DNA from: Bufo bufo
Taxonomy: Eukaryota; Chordata; Amphibia; Anura; Bufonidae
NCBI RefSeq assembly: GCF_905171765.1
Contig: NC_053393.1
Coordinates: 193,529,921 to 193,593,920, forward strand
Reading direction: 5' to 3'
Length of the DNA: 64,000 nt
Position 1 is the stretch's first letter. Each line of letters begins with the position of its first letter. The notes below the pieces were generated by a model. That model did no database searches. It saw only the letters and a program-made list of their open reading frames with translations, and had not been told where the DNA came from. This document shows, piece after piece, positions 30,392 through 41,285 of the stretch. Made by a program: the position numbers and the translations under genes.

Positions 30392-31085
30392 AGGGTTTCT
30401 ATCACTTGGTATCACATATTTAGGTGTCAGACACTAGCGATCCGCTAGTGTCTGCTCTAACAAACCATCCTAATATGATAGGTTTTGGGGCAGCCGTTTT
30501 GCTAAAATAACAACTTATATCTATATGCTAATGAGCCTCTAGGTGCTATGGGGGCGTCATTAGCACCTAGAGGCTCCGTCTACCTTCATACGCCCAGCGC
30601 GTCCCTCCAGCCCGCCCATCTCCTGCTGAATGCGATCCTCTCCGTGCGCGTCTCTGTTCTGCGCATGCGCAGTGAATGTCTGACCGCTTCCCTGCTCAGA
30701 CATCTCCGCTGCGCCTGCGCCGATGACATCATAGTGCTCCGAGGAACAGGCGCAGTGGAGATGTCTGAGCAGGGAAGCGGTCAGACATTCACTGCGCATG
30801 CGCAGAACAGAGACGCGCACGGAGAGGATCGCATTCAGGAGGAGATGGGCGGGCTTGTGGGACGCGCTGGGCGGCGGCTGTGTATGAAGGTAGACGGAGC
30901 CTCTAGGTGCTAATGACGCCCCCATAGCACCTAGAGGCTCATTAGCATATAGATATAAGTTGTTATTTTAGCAAAACGGCTGCCCCAAAACCTATCATAT
31001 TAGGATGGTTTGTTAGAGCAGACACTAGCGGATCGCTAGTGTCTGACAGCTAAATATGTCAAACGAAGTGATAGAAACCCTTTAA
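30388..31085. mobile_element. T2/Kolobok-like long palindrome, second of a pair
   Basis: The ends are 'ttaaagggtttctatcactt' and 'aagtgatagaaaccctttaa'. The arms pair almost throughout, with a centre near 30735. The plus strand (30548-30913) and minus strand (30560-30925) therefore encode nearly the same 121-residue open frame, starting MGASLAPRGSVYLHT. That frame is a by-product of the palindrome, not a gene. 698 bp. Confidence 0.8.
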
Positions 31086-31563
31086 GGACCAGGCCATTTT
31101 TTGGAAATCTGACCAGTGTCACTTTAAGTGCTAATAACTTTAAAACGCTTTGACTTATCCAGGCCATTCTCAGAATGTTTTTTCGTCACATATTGTACTT
31201 CATGACACTGGTAAAATGAAGTCAAAAAAATTATTTTTTTTGCACACAAAAATACCTAATTTACCAAAAATGTGGAAAAATTTGCAAATTTCAAAGTTTC
31301 AGTTTCTCTACTCCTGTAATACAAAGTAATACCCCAAAAAATTCTGATGACTTCACATTCCCCATATGTCTACTTCATGCTTGAATTATTTTGGGAATGA
31401 TATTTTATTTTTTGGGGATGTTATAAGGCTTAGAAGTTTAGAAGCAAATCTTGAAATTTTTCAGAAATTTACAAAAACTCAATTTTTAGGGACCAGTTCA
31501 GGTCTGAAGTCACTTTGCGAGGCTTACATAATAGAAACCACCCAAAAATGACCCCATCTAAGA
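31085..31563 (+). repeat. start module of the TTAA element family
   Basis: Phrases 'ggaccaggccattttttgg', 'cagtgtcactttaagtgcta', 'gtcacatattgtacttcatg' and 'cccatatgtctacttcatg'. The same module occurs at 35853-36300, inverted at 44420-45267, and diverged at 19290-19760 and 26280-26640. Confidence 0.75.
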
Positions 31564-33180
31564 AACTACACCCCTCAAGGTATTCAAAACTGATTTTGCA
31601 TACATTGTTAACCCTTTAGGTGTTGCACAAGAGTTATTGGCAAATGGGGAGGAAATTTGAGAATTTCATTTTTTTGTCTAATTTTTCATTTTAACCCATT
31701 TTTTCCACTAACAAAGCAAGGGTTAACAGCCAAACAAGACTGTATCTTTATTGCCCTGACTCTGCCGTTTACAGAAACACCCAATATGTGGCCGTAAACT
31801 ACTGTACGGTCACACAGCGGGGCGTAGAGTGAAAGGTGCGCCGTTTGGTTTTTGGAAGGCTGATTCTTATGGACTGGTTTATTTACACCATGTCCCATTT
31901 GAAGCCCCCTGATGCACCCCTAGAGTAGAAACTCCCCAAAAGTGACCCCATCTAAGAAACTACACCCCTCAAGGTATTCAAAACTGATTTTACATACGTC
32001 ATTAACCCTTTAGGTGTTGCACAAGAGTTATTGGCAAATGGAGATGAAATTTGAGAATTTCATTTTTTTGCCTAATTTTCAATTTTAACCCATTTTTTCC
32101 ACTAACAAAGCAAGGGTTAACAGCCAAACAAGACTGTATCTTTATTGCCCTGACTCTGCTGTTCACAGAAACACCCCATATGTGGCCGTAAACTACTGTA
32201 TGGCCACACAGCGGGGCGTAGAGTGAAAGGTGCGCCGTTTGGTTTTTGGAGGGCTAATTTTGCTGGACTGTTTTTTTTACACCATGTCCCATTTGAAGCC
32301 CCCCTGATGCACCCCTAGAGTAGAAACTCCATAAAAGTGACCCCATCTAAGAAACTACACCCCTCAAGGTATTCAAAACTGATTTTACAAACTTTGTTAA
32401 CCCTTTAGGTGTTGCACAAGATTTAATGGAAAATAGAGACACAATTTCAAAATTTCACATTTTTGGCAAATTTTCAATTTTAATATTTTTTTTCCAGTTA
32501 CAAAGCAAGGGTTAACAGCCAAACAAAACTCATTATTTATGGCCCTGATTCTGTAGTTTACAGAAGCACCCCATATGTGGTCGTAAACTGTTGTACGGGC
32601 ACACGGCAGGGCGCAGAAGGAAAGGAATGCCATACGGTTTTTGGAAGGCAGGTTTTGCTGGACTGTTTTTTTTGACACCATGTCCCATTTGAAGCCCCCC
32701 TGATGCACCTCTAGAGTAGAAACTCCATAAAAGTGACCCCATCTAAGAAACTACACCCCTCAAGGTATTCAAAACTGATTTTACAAACGTTGTTAACCCT
32801 TTAGGTGTTCCACAAGAATTAATGGAAAATAGAGATTCAATTTCAAAATTTCACTTTTTCGGCAGATTTTCCATTTTTTTTTTTTTTTCCAGTAACAAAG
32901 CAAGGGTTAACAGCCAAACAAAACTCACTATTTATGGCCCAGATTCTGTAGTTTACAGAAACACCCCATATGTGGTCGTAAACTGCTGTACGGGCACACG
33001 GCAGGGCGCAGAAGGAAAGGAACACCATATGGTTTCTGGAAGGCAGATTTTGCTGGATTGTTTTTAGACACCATGTCCCATTTAAAGCCCCCTGATGCAC
33101 CCCTAGGTTAGAAACTCCAAAAAAGTGGCCCCATTTTGGAAACTACGGGATAAGGTGGCAGTTTTGTTGGTACTATTTTA
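31564..33180 (+). repeat. tandem array of about 395-bp units, four copies
   Basis: The anchor 'aactacacccctcaaggtat' occurs at 31564, 31958, 32353 and 32749, spaced 394, 395 and 396 bp. Each unit contains 'gttaaccctttaggtgt', 'caagggttaacagccaaac', 'caccccatatgtgg' and 'catgtcccatttgaagcccc'. The last copy runs into different sequence near 33150. Single units occur at 36320-36740 and, inverted, at 43975-44410. Confidence 0.9.
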
Positions 33181-33229
33181 GGGTACATATGATTTTTGGT
33201 TGCTCTATATTACACTTTTTTGTGAGGCA

Positions 33230-33620
33230 AAGTAACAAAAAATAGAAATTCAGAAATTTCATCTCCATTTGCCATTAACTCTTGTGGAACACTTAAAGGG
33301 TTAACAAAGTGTGTAAAATCAGTTTTGAATACCTTGAGGGGTGTAGTTTCCAAAATGGGGTCATTTTTTGGAGTTTATACTCTAGGGGTGCATCGGGGGG
33401 GGGGCTTCAAATGGACATGGTGTCAAAAAACCAGTCCAGCAAAAACTGCCTTCCAAAAACCATATGGCGCTCCATTCCTTCTGCGCCCTGCCGTGTGGCC
33501 ATACAGCAGTTTACGACCACATATGGGGCATTTCTATAAACTAAAGAATCAGGGCAATAAATATTGAGTTTTGTTTGGCTGTTAACCCTTGCTTTGTTAT
33601 GGGAAAAAATTAATTAAAAT
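33230..33620 (-). repeat. inverted 395-type unit
   Basis: The reverse complement of the array unit: 'aataccttgaggggtgtagt', 'gcttcaaatggacatggtgt', 'ccatatggcgctcc', 'gtttggctgttaacccttgc'. Together with the array it forms a large potential hairpin. Confidence 0.85.
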
Positions 33621-33639
33621 GGAAAATTTGCCAAAAAAT

Positions 33640-34520
33640 AGCTGTTTTGGCACTGTTTTTATTTTTTATTATTTACAACGTTCATCTGACAGGTTAGATC
33701 ATGTGCTATTTTTATAGAGCAGGTTCTTACGGACGTGACGATACCTAATATGTATACTTTTTTATTTATTTAGGTTTTACACAATAATATCATTTTTGAC
33801 CCAAAAAAAAAACATGTTTTAGTGTCTCCATAGTCTGAGAGCCATAGTTTTTTCAGTTTTTTGGCGATTGTCTCAGGTTGGGTATCATTTTTGCGGGATG
33901 AGATGACGGTTAGATTGGTACTATTTTGGGGTGCATATGACTTTTTGATCGCTTGCTATTACACTTTTTGTGATGTAAGGTAACAAAAAAATAGCTTTTT
34001 TGACACCGTTTTTATTTAATTTTTTTTACAGTGTTCACCTGAGGGGTTAAGTCATGTGGTATTTTTATAGATCAGGTTCTTACGGACATGGCAATACCTA
34101 ATATGTCTACCTTTTTTAATTTATCAGGGTTTTACACAATAATATCATTTTTGAAACAAAAAAAAATCATGTTTTAGTATCTCCATAGTCTGAGACCCAT
34201 AGTTTTTTTATTTTTTGGGCCATTGTCTCATGTAAGGGCTAATTTTTTGCAGGATGAGGTGACGGTTTGATTGGTACTTTTTTGGCGTACATGCGACTTT
34301 TTTGATCACTTTTATTACCTTTTTTGGGAAGTAAGGTGGGCAAAATTTCAATTTCCTCATAGTTTTTATTTTTTTATTTTTATGGCGTTCACCGTGCGGG
34401 GAAAGTAACATGACCGTTTTATAGATCAGGTCGTTACGGACGCGGCGATACCTAATATGTGTAGTGTATTTATTTATTTATTTTTTTATTCAGTGATAAA
34501 TGTGTTTTTTTTCACTTTTT
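33640..34520 (+). repeat. array of about 354-bp units, first block
   Basis: The anchor 'acctaatatg' occurs at 33743, 34096 and 34450, spaced 353 and 354 bp. The unit also has 'ttttatagagcaggttctta', 'catgttttagtgtctccata', 'gcgggatgagatgacggtt' and 'gatcgcttgctattacac'. The third copy is cut short by the hairpin region. Confidence 0.85.
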
Positions 34521-34585
34521 TAAACTTTTTTTTTGACCCAGACCCACTTGGTTCTTGAAGATCCAGTGGGTCTGATGTCTGTATA

Positions 34586-35810
34586 ATACAGTGCAGTACA
34601 ATATATATTGTACTGCACTGTATTTTACTTACACTGAACAGATCTATGCTTTTAGCATAGATCTGTTCAGCACCATGGACAGCAGGATGCCTGAGAGGCG
34701 TCCTGTTGCCATGGGAACCTTCCCCGTCTGCTCAGTACTGGTCAGAACTGCGCAGACGGGGAAGGGTAAGCACAGGGCTGAGGGGGGCTCTCTGGGGCTC
34801 TCTCCCTCTCCCATCGGGGGGCTGCAAAGGCACAGCAGCCTCCCGATGGGAGAGGGAGGGAGCTCCCTGCGCTGTTAACCTTTTCCATACAGCGGTCCGT
34901 ACGGACCGCTGTATGGAAAGGGTTAAACGGCTGACATCGCATCGCAGATGTCAGCCGTTTATACCAGGGTGCCAGCAATGTGCTGGCACCCTGGTATAAC
35001 CACTAGACACCAACGATCATTCAAGGGGAGGCGGGCGGGGGATCGCGATCCCGCCTGCCGCACCGCCGCCTCCCGCACCTTACCGCACCTCCCGCACCGC
35101 CTGCGACACCCCCCCTGCACCACCCGCCCACATAATATCATTCAGGGGTGCAGGGGGGGTAAAAAAGCTTTATTTTGGACATACTAAAGTTTCTGATCCC
35201 CGCGGTCAGGGACCGCGGGGATCAGAAACTGCAGAAAGCGCTACAAACCGCAGGTCTGAATTGACCTGCGGTTTGCAGCGATCGCCGACATGGGGGGGTC
35301 ACAGGACCCCCCTCGGCATTGACCCAAGGTGCCTGGCTGTGTGTAACAGCCGGGATCTCAGCGCTGTCACCATGTCTGCAGACATGGTGACAGTTAAATG
35401 CCATGACGTGTATACTCATCATGGCGCGCTAAGTAGCAGTGCTCCATGACGAGTATACTCGTCATAGGTCGGGAATATTTTCACACTATCTCCTTCTCTG
35501 ATCGCTTCCCTGACAGGAATTGGGGCGATCAGAGAAGGAGAAGCACATAGTCCCTCCCTAACCCCCCCTTACCTGCCCCGATGCGCTGCGATTGGTCCCT
35601 CTGCAGTAATGTACCAATCACAGCGATCGCGGGCGGGTCAGAGCACCTATACAGTTCCTGCCGGCTTCTCTGGTTGCCTAGCAACCCCAGCACGCCTGCT
35701 TCACTGAAGCTTCAGCGCTTCGCTCCCTGCGCTGACACAGAAAGCCGATCACGTACATGCACGTGGGGATGCGGTGAGGCACCACATTCCCCCACGTACA
35801 TGTACGTGAT
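34586..35810. repeat. string of at least 12 hairpins
   Basis: Successive inverted repeats, each with a short loop: 34586-34623 (perfect 38-bp palindrome), 34634-34670 (17-bp stem), 34718-34765 (14), 34802-34858 (17), 34875-34926 (52-bp palindrome bounded by TTAA, one mismatch), 34925-34960, 34961-34997 (17), 35188-35230 (20), 35244-35275 (13), 35364-35393 (perfect 30-bp palindrome), 35446-35465 (perfect 20-bp palindrome), 35490-35540 (16) and 35748-35810 (20, one mismatch). No coding. Similar strings close the other copies (24850-24950, 40843-41280, 42800-43200). Confidence 0.85.
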
Positions 35811-38800
35811 GTTGCGTGAAGGGGTAAAGGACACAGCCTTATTTCACCTTAAGGACCAGGCCATTTTTTGCAAATCTGACCAGTGTCACTTTAAGTGGTG
35901 ATAACTTTAAAATGCTTTGACTTATCCAGGCCATTCTGAGATTGTTTTTTCGTCACATATTGTACTTCATGACACTGGTAAAATGAAGTAAAAAAAATCA
36001 TTTTTATTTATAAAAAAAATACCAAATTTAGCAAAAATTTGAAAAAAAAATTGCAAATTTCCAAGTTTCAATTTCTCTACTTCTATAATACATAGTAATA
36101 CCTCCAAAAATAGTTATTACTTTACATTCCCCATATGTCTACTTCATGTTTGGATCATTTTGGGAATGATATTTTATTTTTTGGGGATGTTACAAGGCTT
36201 AGAAGTTTAGAAGCAAATCTTGAAATTTTTCTGAAATTTTCAAAAACTCAATGTTTAGGGACCAGTTCAGGTCTGAAGTCACTTTGCGAGGCTTACATAA
36301 TAGAAACCACCCAAAAATGACCCCATTCTAGAAACTACATACCTCAAGGTATTCAAAACAGATTTTACAAACATTGTTAACCCTTTAGGTGTTCCACAAG
36401 AATTAATCGAAAATAGAGATACAATTTCAAAATTTCACTTTTTTGGCAGATTTTCCATTTTAATATTTTTTTTACTTTTACAAAGCAAGAATTAACAGTC
36501 AAACAAAACTCAATATTTATGGCCCTGATTCTGTAGTTTACAGAAACACCCCATATGTGGTCGTAAACTGCTGTACGGGCACACGGCAGGGCGCAGAAGG
36601 AAAGGAACGCCATATGGTTTTTGGAAGGCAGATTTTGCTGGACTGTTTTTTTTTACACCATGTCCCATTTGAAGCCCCCCTGATGCACCCCTAGAGTAGA
36701 AACTCCAAAAAGTGACCCCATTTTAGAAACTACGGGATAGGGTGGAAGTTTTGCTGGTGCTAGTTTAGGGTACATATGATTTTTGGTTGCTCTATATTAC
36801 ACTTTTTGTGAGGCAAGATAACAAGAAATAGCTGACAGGTTAGATCATGTGGTATTTTTATAGACCAGGTTGTCACGGACGCGGCGATACCTAATATGTA
36901 TACTTTTTTTTATTTATGTAAGTTTTACACAACGATTTTATTTTTGAAGCAAAAAAAATCATGTTTTAGTGTTTCCATAGTCTGAGAGCCATAATTTTTT
37001 CAGTTTTTGGGCGATTACCTTGGGCAGGGTATGATTTTTGTGGGATGGGATGACTGTTTTATTGGCACTATTTTGGGGTGCGTGTGCCTTTTTGATCGCT
37101 TGCTATTACACTTTTAGTGATGTAAGGTGACAAAAAAATGGTTTATTTAGCACAGTTTTAATTTTACATTTTTTACGGTGTTCATCTGAGGGGTTGGGCC
37201 TTGTGATATTTTTATAGAGCCGGTCGATACGGATGCGGCGATAACTAATATGTATACTTATTTTTTATTCATGTAAGTTTTACACAATGATGTCATTTTT
37301 GAAGCAAAAAAAAATCATGTTTTAGTGCTTCCATAGTCTGAGAGCCAAAAATGGTTTATTTACCACAGTTTTTATTTTTTACGGTGTTCATCTGAGGGGT
37401 TAGGTCATGTGATATTTTTATAGAGCCGGTCGATTCGGGCGCGGCGATACCTAATATGTATACTTTTTTTTATTCATGTAAGTTTTACACAATGATGTCA
37501 TTTTTGAAGCAAAAAAAATCATGTTTTAGTGCTTCCATAGTCTGAGCCATAATTTTTTCAGTTTTTGGGCGATTACCTTGGGGAGGGTATGATTTTTGCG
37601 GGATGAGAGGACGGTTTTTTTGACACTATTTTGGGGTGCGTGTGACTTTTCGATCGCTTGCTATTACACTTTTTGTGATGTAAGTTGATTAAAAAAATGT
37701 TTATTTAGCACAGTTTTTATTTTAAATTTTTTACGGTGTTCATCTGAAGGGTTGGGTCATGTGATATTTTTATAGAGCCGGTCGATACGGACGCGGAGAT
37801 ACCTAATATGTATACTTTTTTTTAATTTATGTAAGTTTTACACAATAATATCATTTTTGAAACAAAACAAAAATCATGTTTTAGTGTCTCCAAAGTCTGA
37901 GAGCCATAGTTTTTTCAGTTTTTGGTCGACTACCTTGAGTAGGGTATGATTTTTGCGGGATGAGATGACGGTTTGATTGGCACTATTTTGGGGTGCATAT
38001 GACTTTTTGATCGCTTGCTATTACACTTTTTGTGATGTAAGGTGATAAAAAAAAAATACAGATAAAACAGAAAGTCAGTCCTGTGTCCCAACACGGACAG
38101 TTACTTGCGCTGCTGCTGCTGGTCCCGGGATAGAGTGGTAGGTTTCACACTGGCAAAGTCAAGTCAATAGGTTTTGGAACCGCGCTGCTGGAAACTATGT
38201 ATTCCGGTCACAGGTGGATGGTACAAGGGTGTCAGCCCCTCTCCTCAACAACCAAAGGATACGGTCCTCCTAGACCTCCTCCTCTACAAGATTTAAGGAG
38301 ATAGGCAAGATAGTGAAGCACCCTTGAGAATATTATTCTAAAAGGTTTTATTCTACTTACAACAGGTCAGTAGACAAAAGGCATAAAGATACAAAGTGAT
38401 CGTCACGTTCCTGCCCGACCCGGGTTTCGCTACCTCGCTTCTTCAAGGGCGATGACTGAGCATGCTCACAATCGAGCCCTATAAATAGCCCAGCTGTCTC
38501 ATTATTCAAGCGGGTGTGGTTCCGATCCGTATAGTATGTTTTAAAAATAACAGTTTTACAACATATAACATAAAATTACATTCATTAATTTTTTTAGTGC
38601 AATCACCTTTAAAATATAGACATAAAAATGAAAATAAAAATACACACGGGAGCAGATTGTTCCTCCCTATTGCCAGTTCATATAAAGGCCCTTTCGGGTT
38701 ACCGCTAATATCCATACTAAATATATAAATTCAGCCTCTTTATAGGAATCTATCCCCCACATAGTCTTCTCATGTCCTAAACATATTCCAACTCAATCTG

Positions 38801-38908
38801 TTATAGTAGTCCTATCATCCTATACATTCCATCCACTCCTAGAATGTTATACCGGTGTTCTCCACCTACTCCCGGAGCGTCATTCAGCTGATCTCCGCCC
38901 CCTCCTGG

Positions 38909-39298
38909 TGTGGATTTTGTGCAGGTTGTAAAAATCGGAACTCCAAAGATCGCCAAATAATTATTAAACATATAGTGTCCAAAAAGAATGGGGTCGAATT
39001 TCGTATAAGAAACAACTATTCGTGCGAAAATGAGGGCATAATCTACGTACTGGAATGCCCTTGCGGGCTCCAGTACGTGGGACGGACAATTAGGAAGCTG
39101 AAGGTTAGGATACAAGAACACCTACGGAACATCAAAAAAGGCCTAATGACCCACAGTGTCTCAGCACACTTTAAATTATTGCATGGAAAAAATCCGCAAG
39201 GGTTAAAATTCGCTGGAGTTGAAATTGTTAAGCCACACTGGCGTGGAGGGGACTCGCTGGCACAAATCAATAGAAAAGAGTTGGAGTGGATTTACTAG
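38909..39298 (+). pseudogene. PLE GIY-YIG endonuclease, one stop before the conserved end
   Basis: An open frame covers residues from CGFCAGCKN (cysteine cluster typical of the PLE linker) through GIIYVLECPCGLQYVGRT, RKLKVRIQEHLRNI, SVSAHFKLLHG and RKELEWIY. It includes the GIY and YIG-like motifs (IIYVL, YVG), the Arg and His of RIQEH and the Glu of ELEW. A TAG at 39296-39298 follows. Beyond it the same frame continues LGTLQPRGLNIEFDLKPCLL to TAA at 39359-39361, which includes the usual conserved GLN. One nonsense change thus removes the last active-site Asn. The nominal start upstream lies in the inverted arm and is not genuine. The enzyme would nick target DNA for PLE reverse transcription. 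Confidence 0.75.
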
Positions 39299-39510
39299 CT
39301 AGGAACACTACAACCCAGAGGGCTCAACATCGAATTTGACCTAAAACCATGCTTATTGTAAAACGATCTTACCGGTGACGCCGTTCGGCTGCTCTCTACC
39401 TGGCCTCCTAAGGACCTTTGGGTGACGTCAGGCTTCCTGGCTGCTCCATTGGACCATGACGCCTCGTGATAGGAACGTCAGAGGTGGAGGCGGGGTCGAG
39501 AACACCTGAA

Positions 39511-39708
39511 TGACGCTACCGGAGTGGGTGGCGTCCTTCTGAGTGACGCTCCAGGAGTGGGCGGAGACCACCTGAGTAACGCCCCAGGATCGGACGGCGT
39601 CTTGTGGAGTGACGCTCCAGGAGGGGGCGGAGATCAGCTGAATGACGCTCCGGGAGTAGGTGGAGAACACCGGTATAACATTCTAGGAGTGGATGGAATG
39701 TATAGGAT
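39511..39708 (+). repeat. 33-bp minisatellite in the PLE
   Basis: Six units of 33 bp starting 'tgacgct' or 'taacgcc' (39511, 39544, 39577, 39610, 39643, 39676), the last degenerate. Since 33 is a multiple of three, a spurious open frame with an 11-residue repeat (SDAPGVGGDHL) results. The inverted left arm retains the last units. Confidence 0.85.
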
Positions 39709-40842
39709 GATAGGACTACTATAACAGATTGAGTTGGAATATGTTTAGGACATGAGAAGACTATGTGGGGGATAGATTCCTATAAAGAGGCTGAATTTAT
39801 ATATTGAGTATGGATATTAGCGGTAACCCGAAAGGGCCTTTATATGAACTGGCAATAGGGAGGAACAATCTGCTCCCGTGTGTATTTTTATTTTCATTTT
39901 TATGTCTATATTTTAAAGGTGATTGCACTAAAAAAATTAATGAATGTAATTTTATGTTATATGTTGTAAAACTGTTTTTTTGAAAACATACTATACGGAT
40001 CGGAACCACACCCGCTTGAATAATGAGACAGCTGGGCTATTTATAGGGCTCGATTGTGAGCATGCTCAGTCATCGCCCTTGAAGAAGCGAGGTAGCGAAA
40101 CCCGGGTCGGGCAGGAACGTGACGATCACTTTGTATCTTTATGCCTTTTGTCTACTGACCTGTTGTAAGTAGAATAAAACCTTTTAGAATAATATTCTCA
40201 AGGGTGCTTCACTATCTTGCCTATCTCCTTAAATCTTGTAGAGGAGGAGGTCTAGGAGGACCGTATCCTTTGGTTGTTGAGGAGAGGGGCTGACACCCTT
40301 GTACCATCCACCTGTGACCGGAATACATAGTTTCCAGCAGCGCGGTTCCAAAACCTATTGATAAAAAAAAAATGTTTATTTACCACAGTTTTTATTTTTT
40401 ACGGTGTTCATCTGAGGAGTTAGGTCATGTGCTATTTTTATAGAGCCGGTCGATACGGGCGCGACGATACCTAATATGTATACTTTTTTTTATTTATGTA
40501 AGTTTTACACAATAACAGCTTTTTTAAAACAAAAAAAATTATGTTTTAGTGTCTCTGAGCCATAGTTTTTTTTTATTTTTTAGGCGATTGTCTCAGGTAG
40601 GGGCTCATTTTTTGCGGGATGAGGTGACGGTTAGATTGGTACTATTTTAATGGGCAAACGTCTTTTTGATCGCTTGCTGTTGTACTTTTTGTGATGTAAG
40701 GTGACAAAAAATTGTTTATTAAGAACAGTTTTTTTTTTTACGGTGTTCATCTGAGGGTTTAGGTCATGTGATATGTTTATAGAGCCGGTCGATACGGACA
40801 CGGCGATACCTAATATGTATACTTCTGTATTGGAATGCATTG

Positions 40843-41280
40843 GCTGTATGAGTAATACTGTACGTATTACTCATACAGCTGCCGGCCTGTGAGATCCAGG
40901 GGGCTGGATCTCACAGGCACGTCACAGGAAGGCAGAGCGATGCCTCCCTTAGTCATCGCGCTGCCTTCCATCCCATCGGGTCCCCCCTACAGCCGCATGG
41001 GGACCCGATGGCACCGCCCGCCGCCGCCGCAATAGGTAAAAGCCGCAAACCGCAGGTCTGAATTGACCTGCAATTTGCGGCGATCGCCGACATGGGGGGG
41101 TCACGTGACCCACCCGGGCATTTAGCCGAGGTGCCTGCTCAATGATTTGAGCAGGCACCGACTTCCGATCACCGCCCGCCGCACTGCGGTGATCAGAAAT
41201 ACACAGGGCGTACAGGTACGCCCTGTGTCCTTATGTACCAGGACATAAGGGCGTACCTGTACGCCCTGTGTCCTGAAGAG
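40843..41280. repeat. hairpin string at the right end of the TTAA complex
   Basis: Consecutive stems: 40843-40879 (16 bp), 40885-40918 (15), 40927-40969 (16, one mismatch), 40974-41010 (12), about 41044-41080 (14, mismatches), 41130-41159 (13), about 41167-41192 (8) and a compound hairpin at 41203-41275 built on 'agggcgtacaggtacgccct'. Related sequences in reverse order open the inverted copy at 42794. Confidence 0.85.
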
Positions 41281-41285
41281 GTTAA

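Larger units (their letters stand above)
38057..40359 (+). mobile_element. Penelope-like element with inverted arm
   Basis: Flanked by a 13-bp direct repeat, GAT followed by ten A (38044-38056 and 40360-40372), taken from the 354-bp array. The left arm (38165-38908) is the near-perfect reverse complement of the right arm (39617-40360), 744 bp each. Between them lies a plus-strand GIY-YIG endonuclease and a 33-bp minisatellite. The reverse transcriptase is absent. Truncated PLE insertions joined to an inverted partial copy are known for this class; the clear duplication indicates a single insertion event. Confidence 0.75.
29889..41285. mobile_element. 11.4-kb TTAA-bounded non-coding complex (copy TE)
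   Basis: Starts TTAACCCCTTAAGGACC at 29889 and ends 'gtcctgaagaggttaa' at 41285. Both flanks are one L1-like LINE, so the whole block behaves as an insertion with TTAA at each edge. Inside are two successive units of the same architecture (29889-35848 and 35849-41285). Each has a start module of about 450 bp, 395-bp-type repeats, 354-bp-type repeats and a hairpin-rich end. Secondary insertions are two palindromic MITEs (29921-31085) and a PLE (38057-40359). No transposase is encoded. The TTAA target suggests mobilisation by a Kolobok- or piggyBac-type enzyme; this is inference. Confidence 0.6.
35849..41285 (+). mobile_element. second unit of the TTAA complex
   Basis: Starts 'ttaaggaccaggcca' directly after 'atttcacc', the unoccupied form of the site filled by two MITEs at 29921-31085. 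The start module is followed by one 395-type unit (36320-36740), 354-type units anchored at 36889, 37243, 37449, 37801, 40469 and 40808, then hairpins to the TTAA at 41285. The 37243-37449 step is only 206 bp, so one unit is partly deleted. A PLE (38057-40359) sits in the array. Confidence 0.65.

Noticed and set aside
30548..30925. Pair of 121-codon open frames as a gene family
   Set aside because: They are mirror readings of one palindrome; no start context or homology.
31564..34520. Regular repeats as a CRISPR array
   Set aside because: Units are about 395 and 354 bp with no short repeat-spacer pattern, and the DNA is vertebrate.
39524..39724. 66-codon frame with glycine-rich repeats
   Set aside because: It is the product of the 33-bp minisatellite and not a gene.
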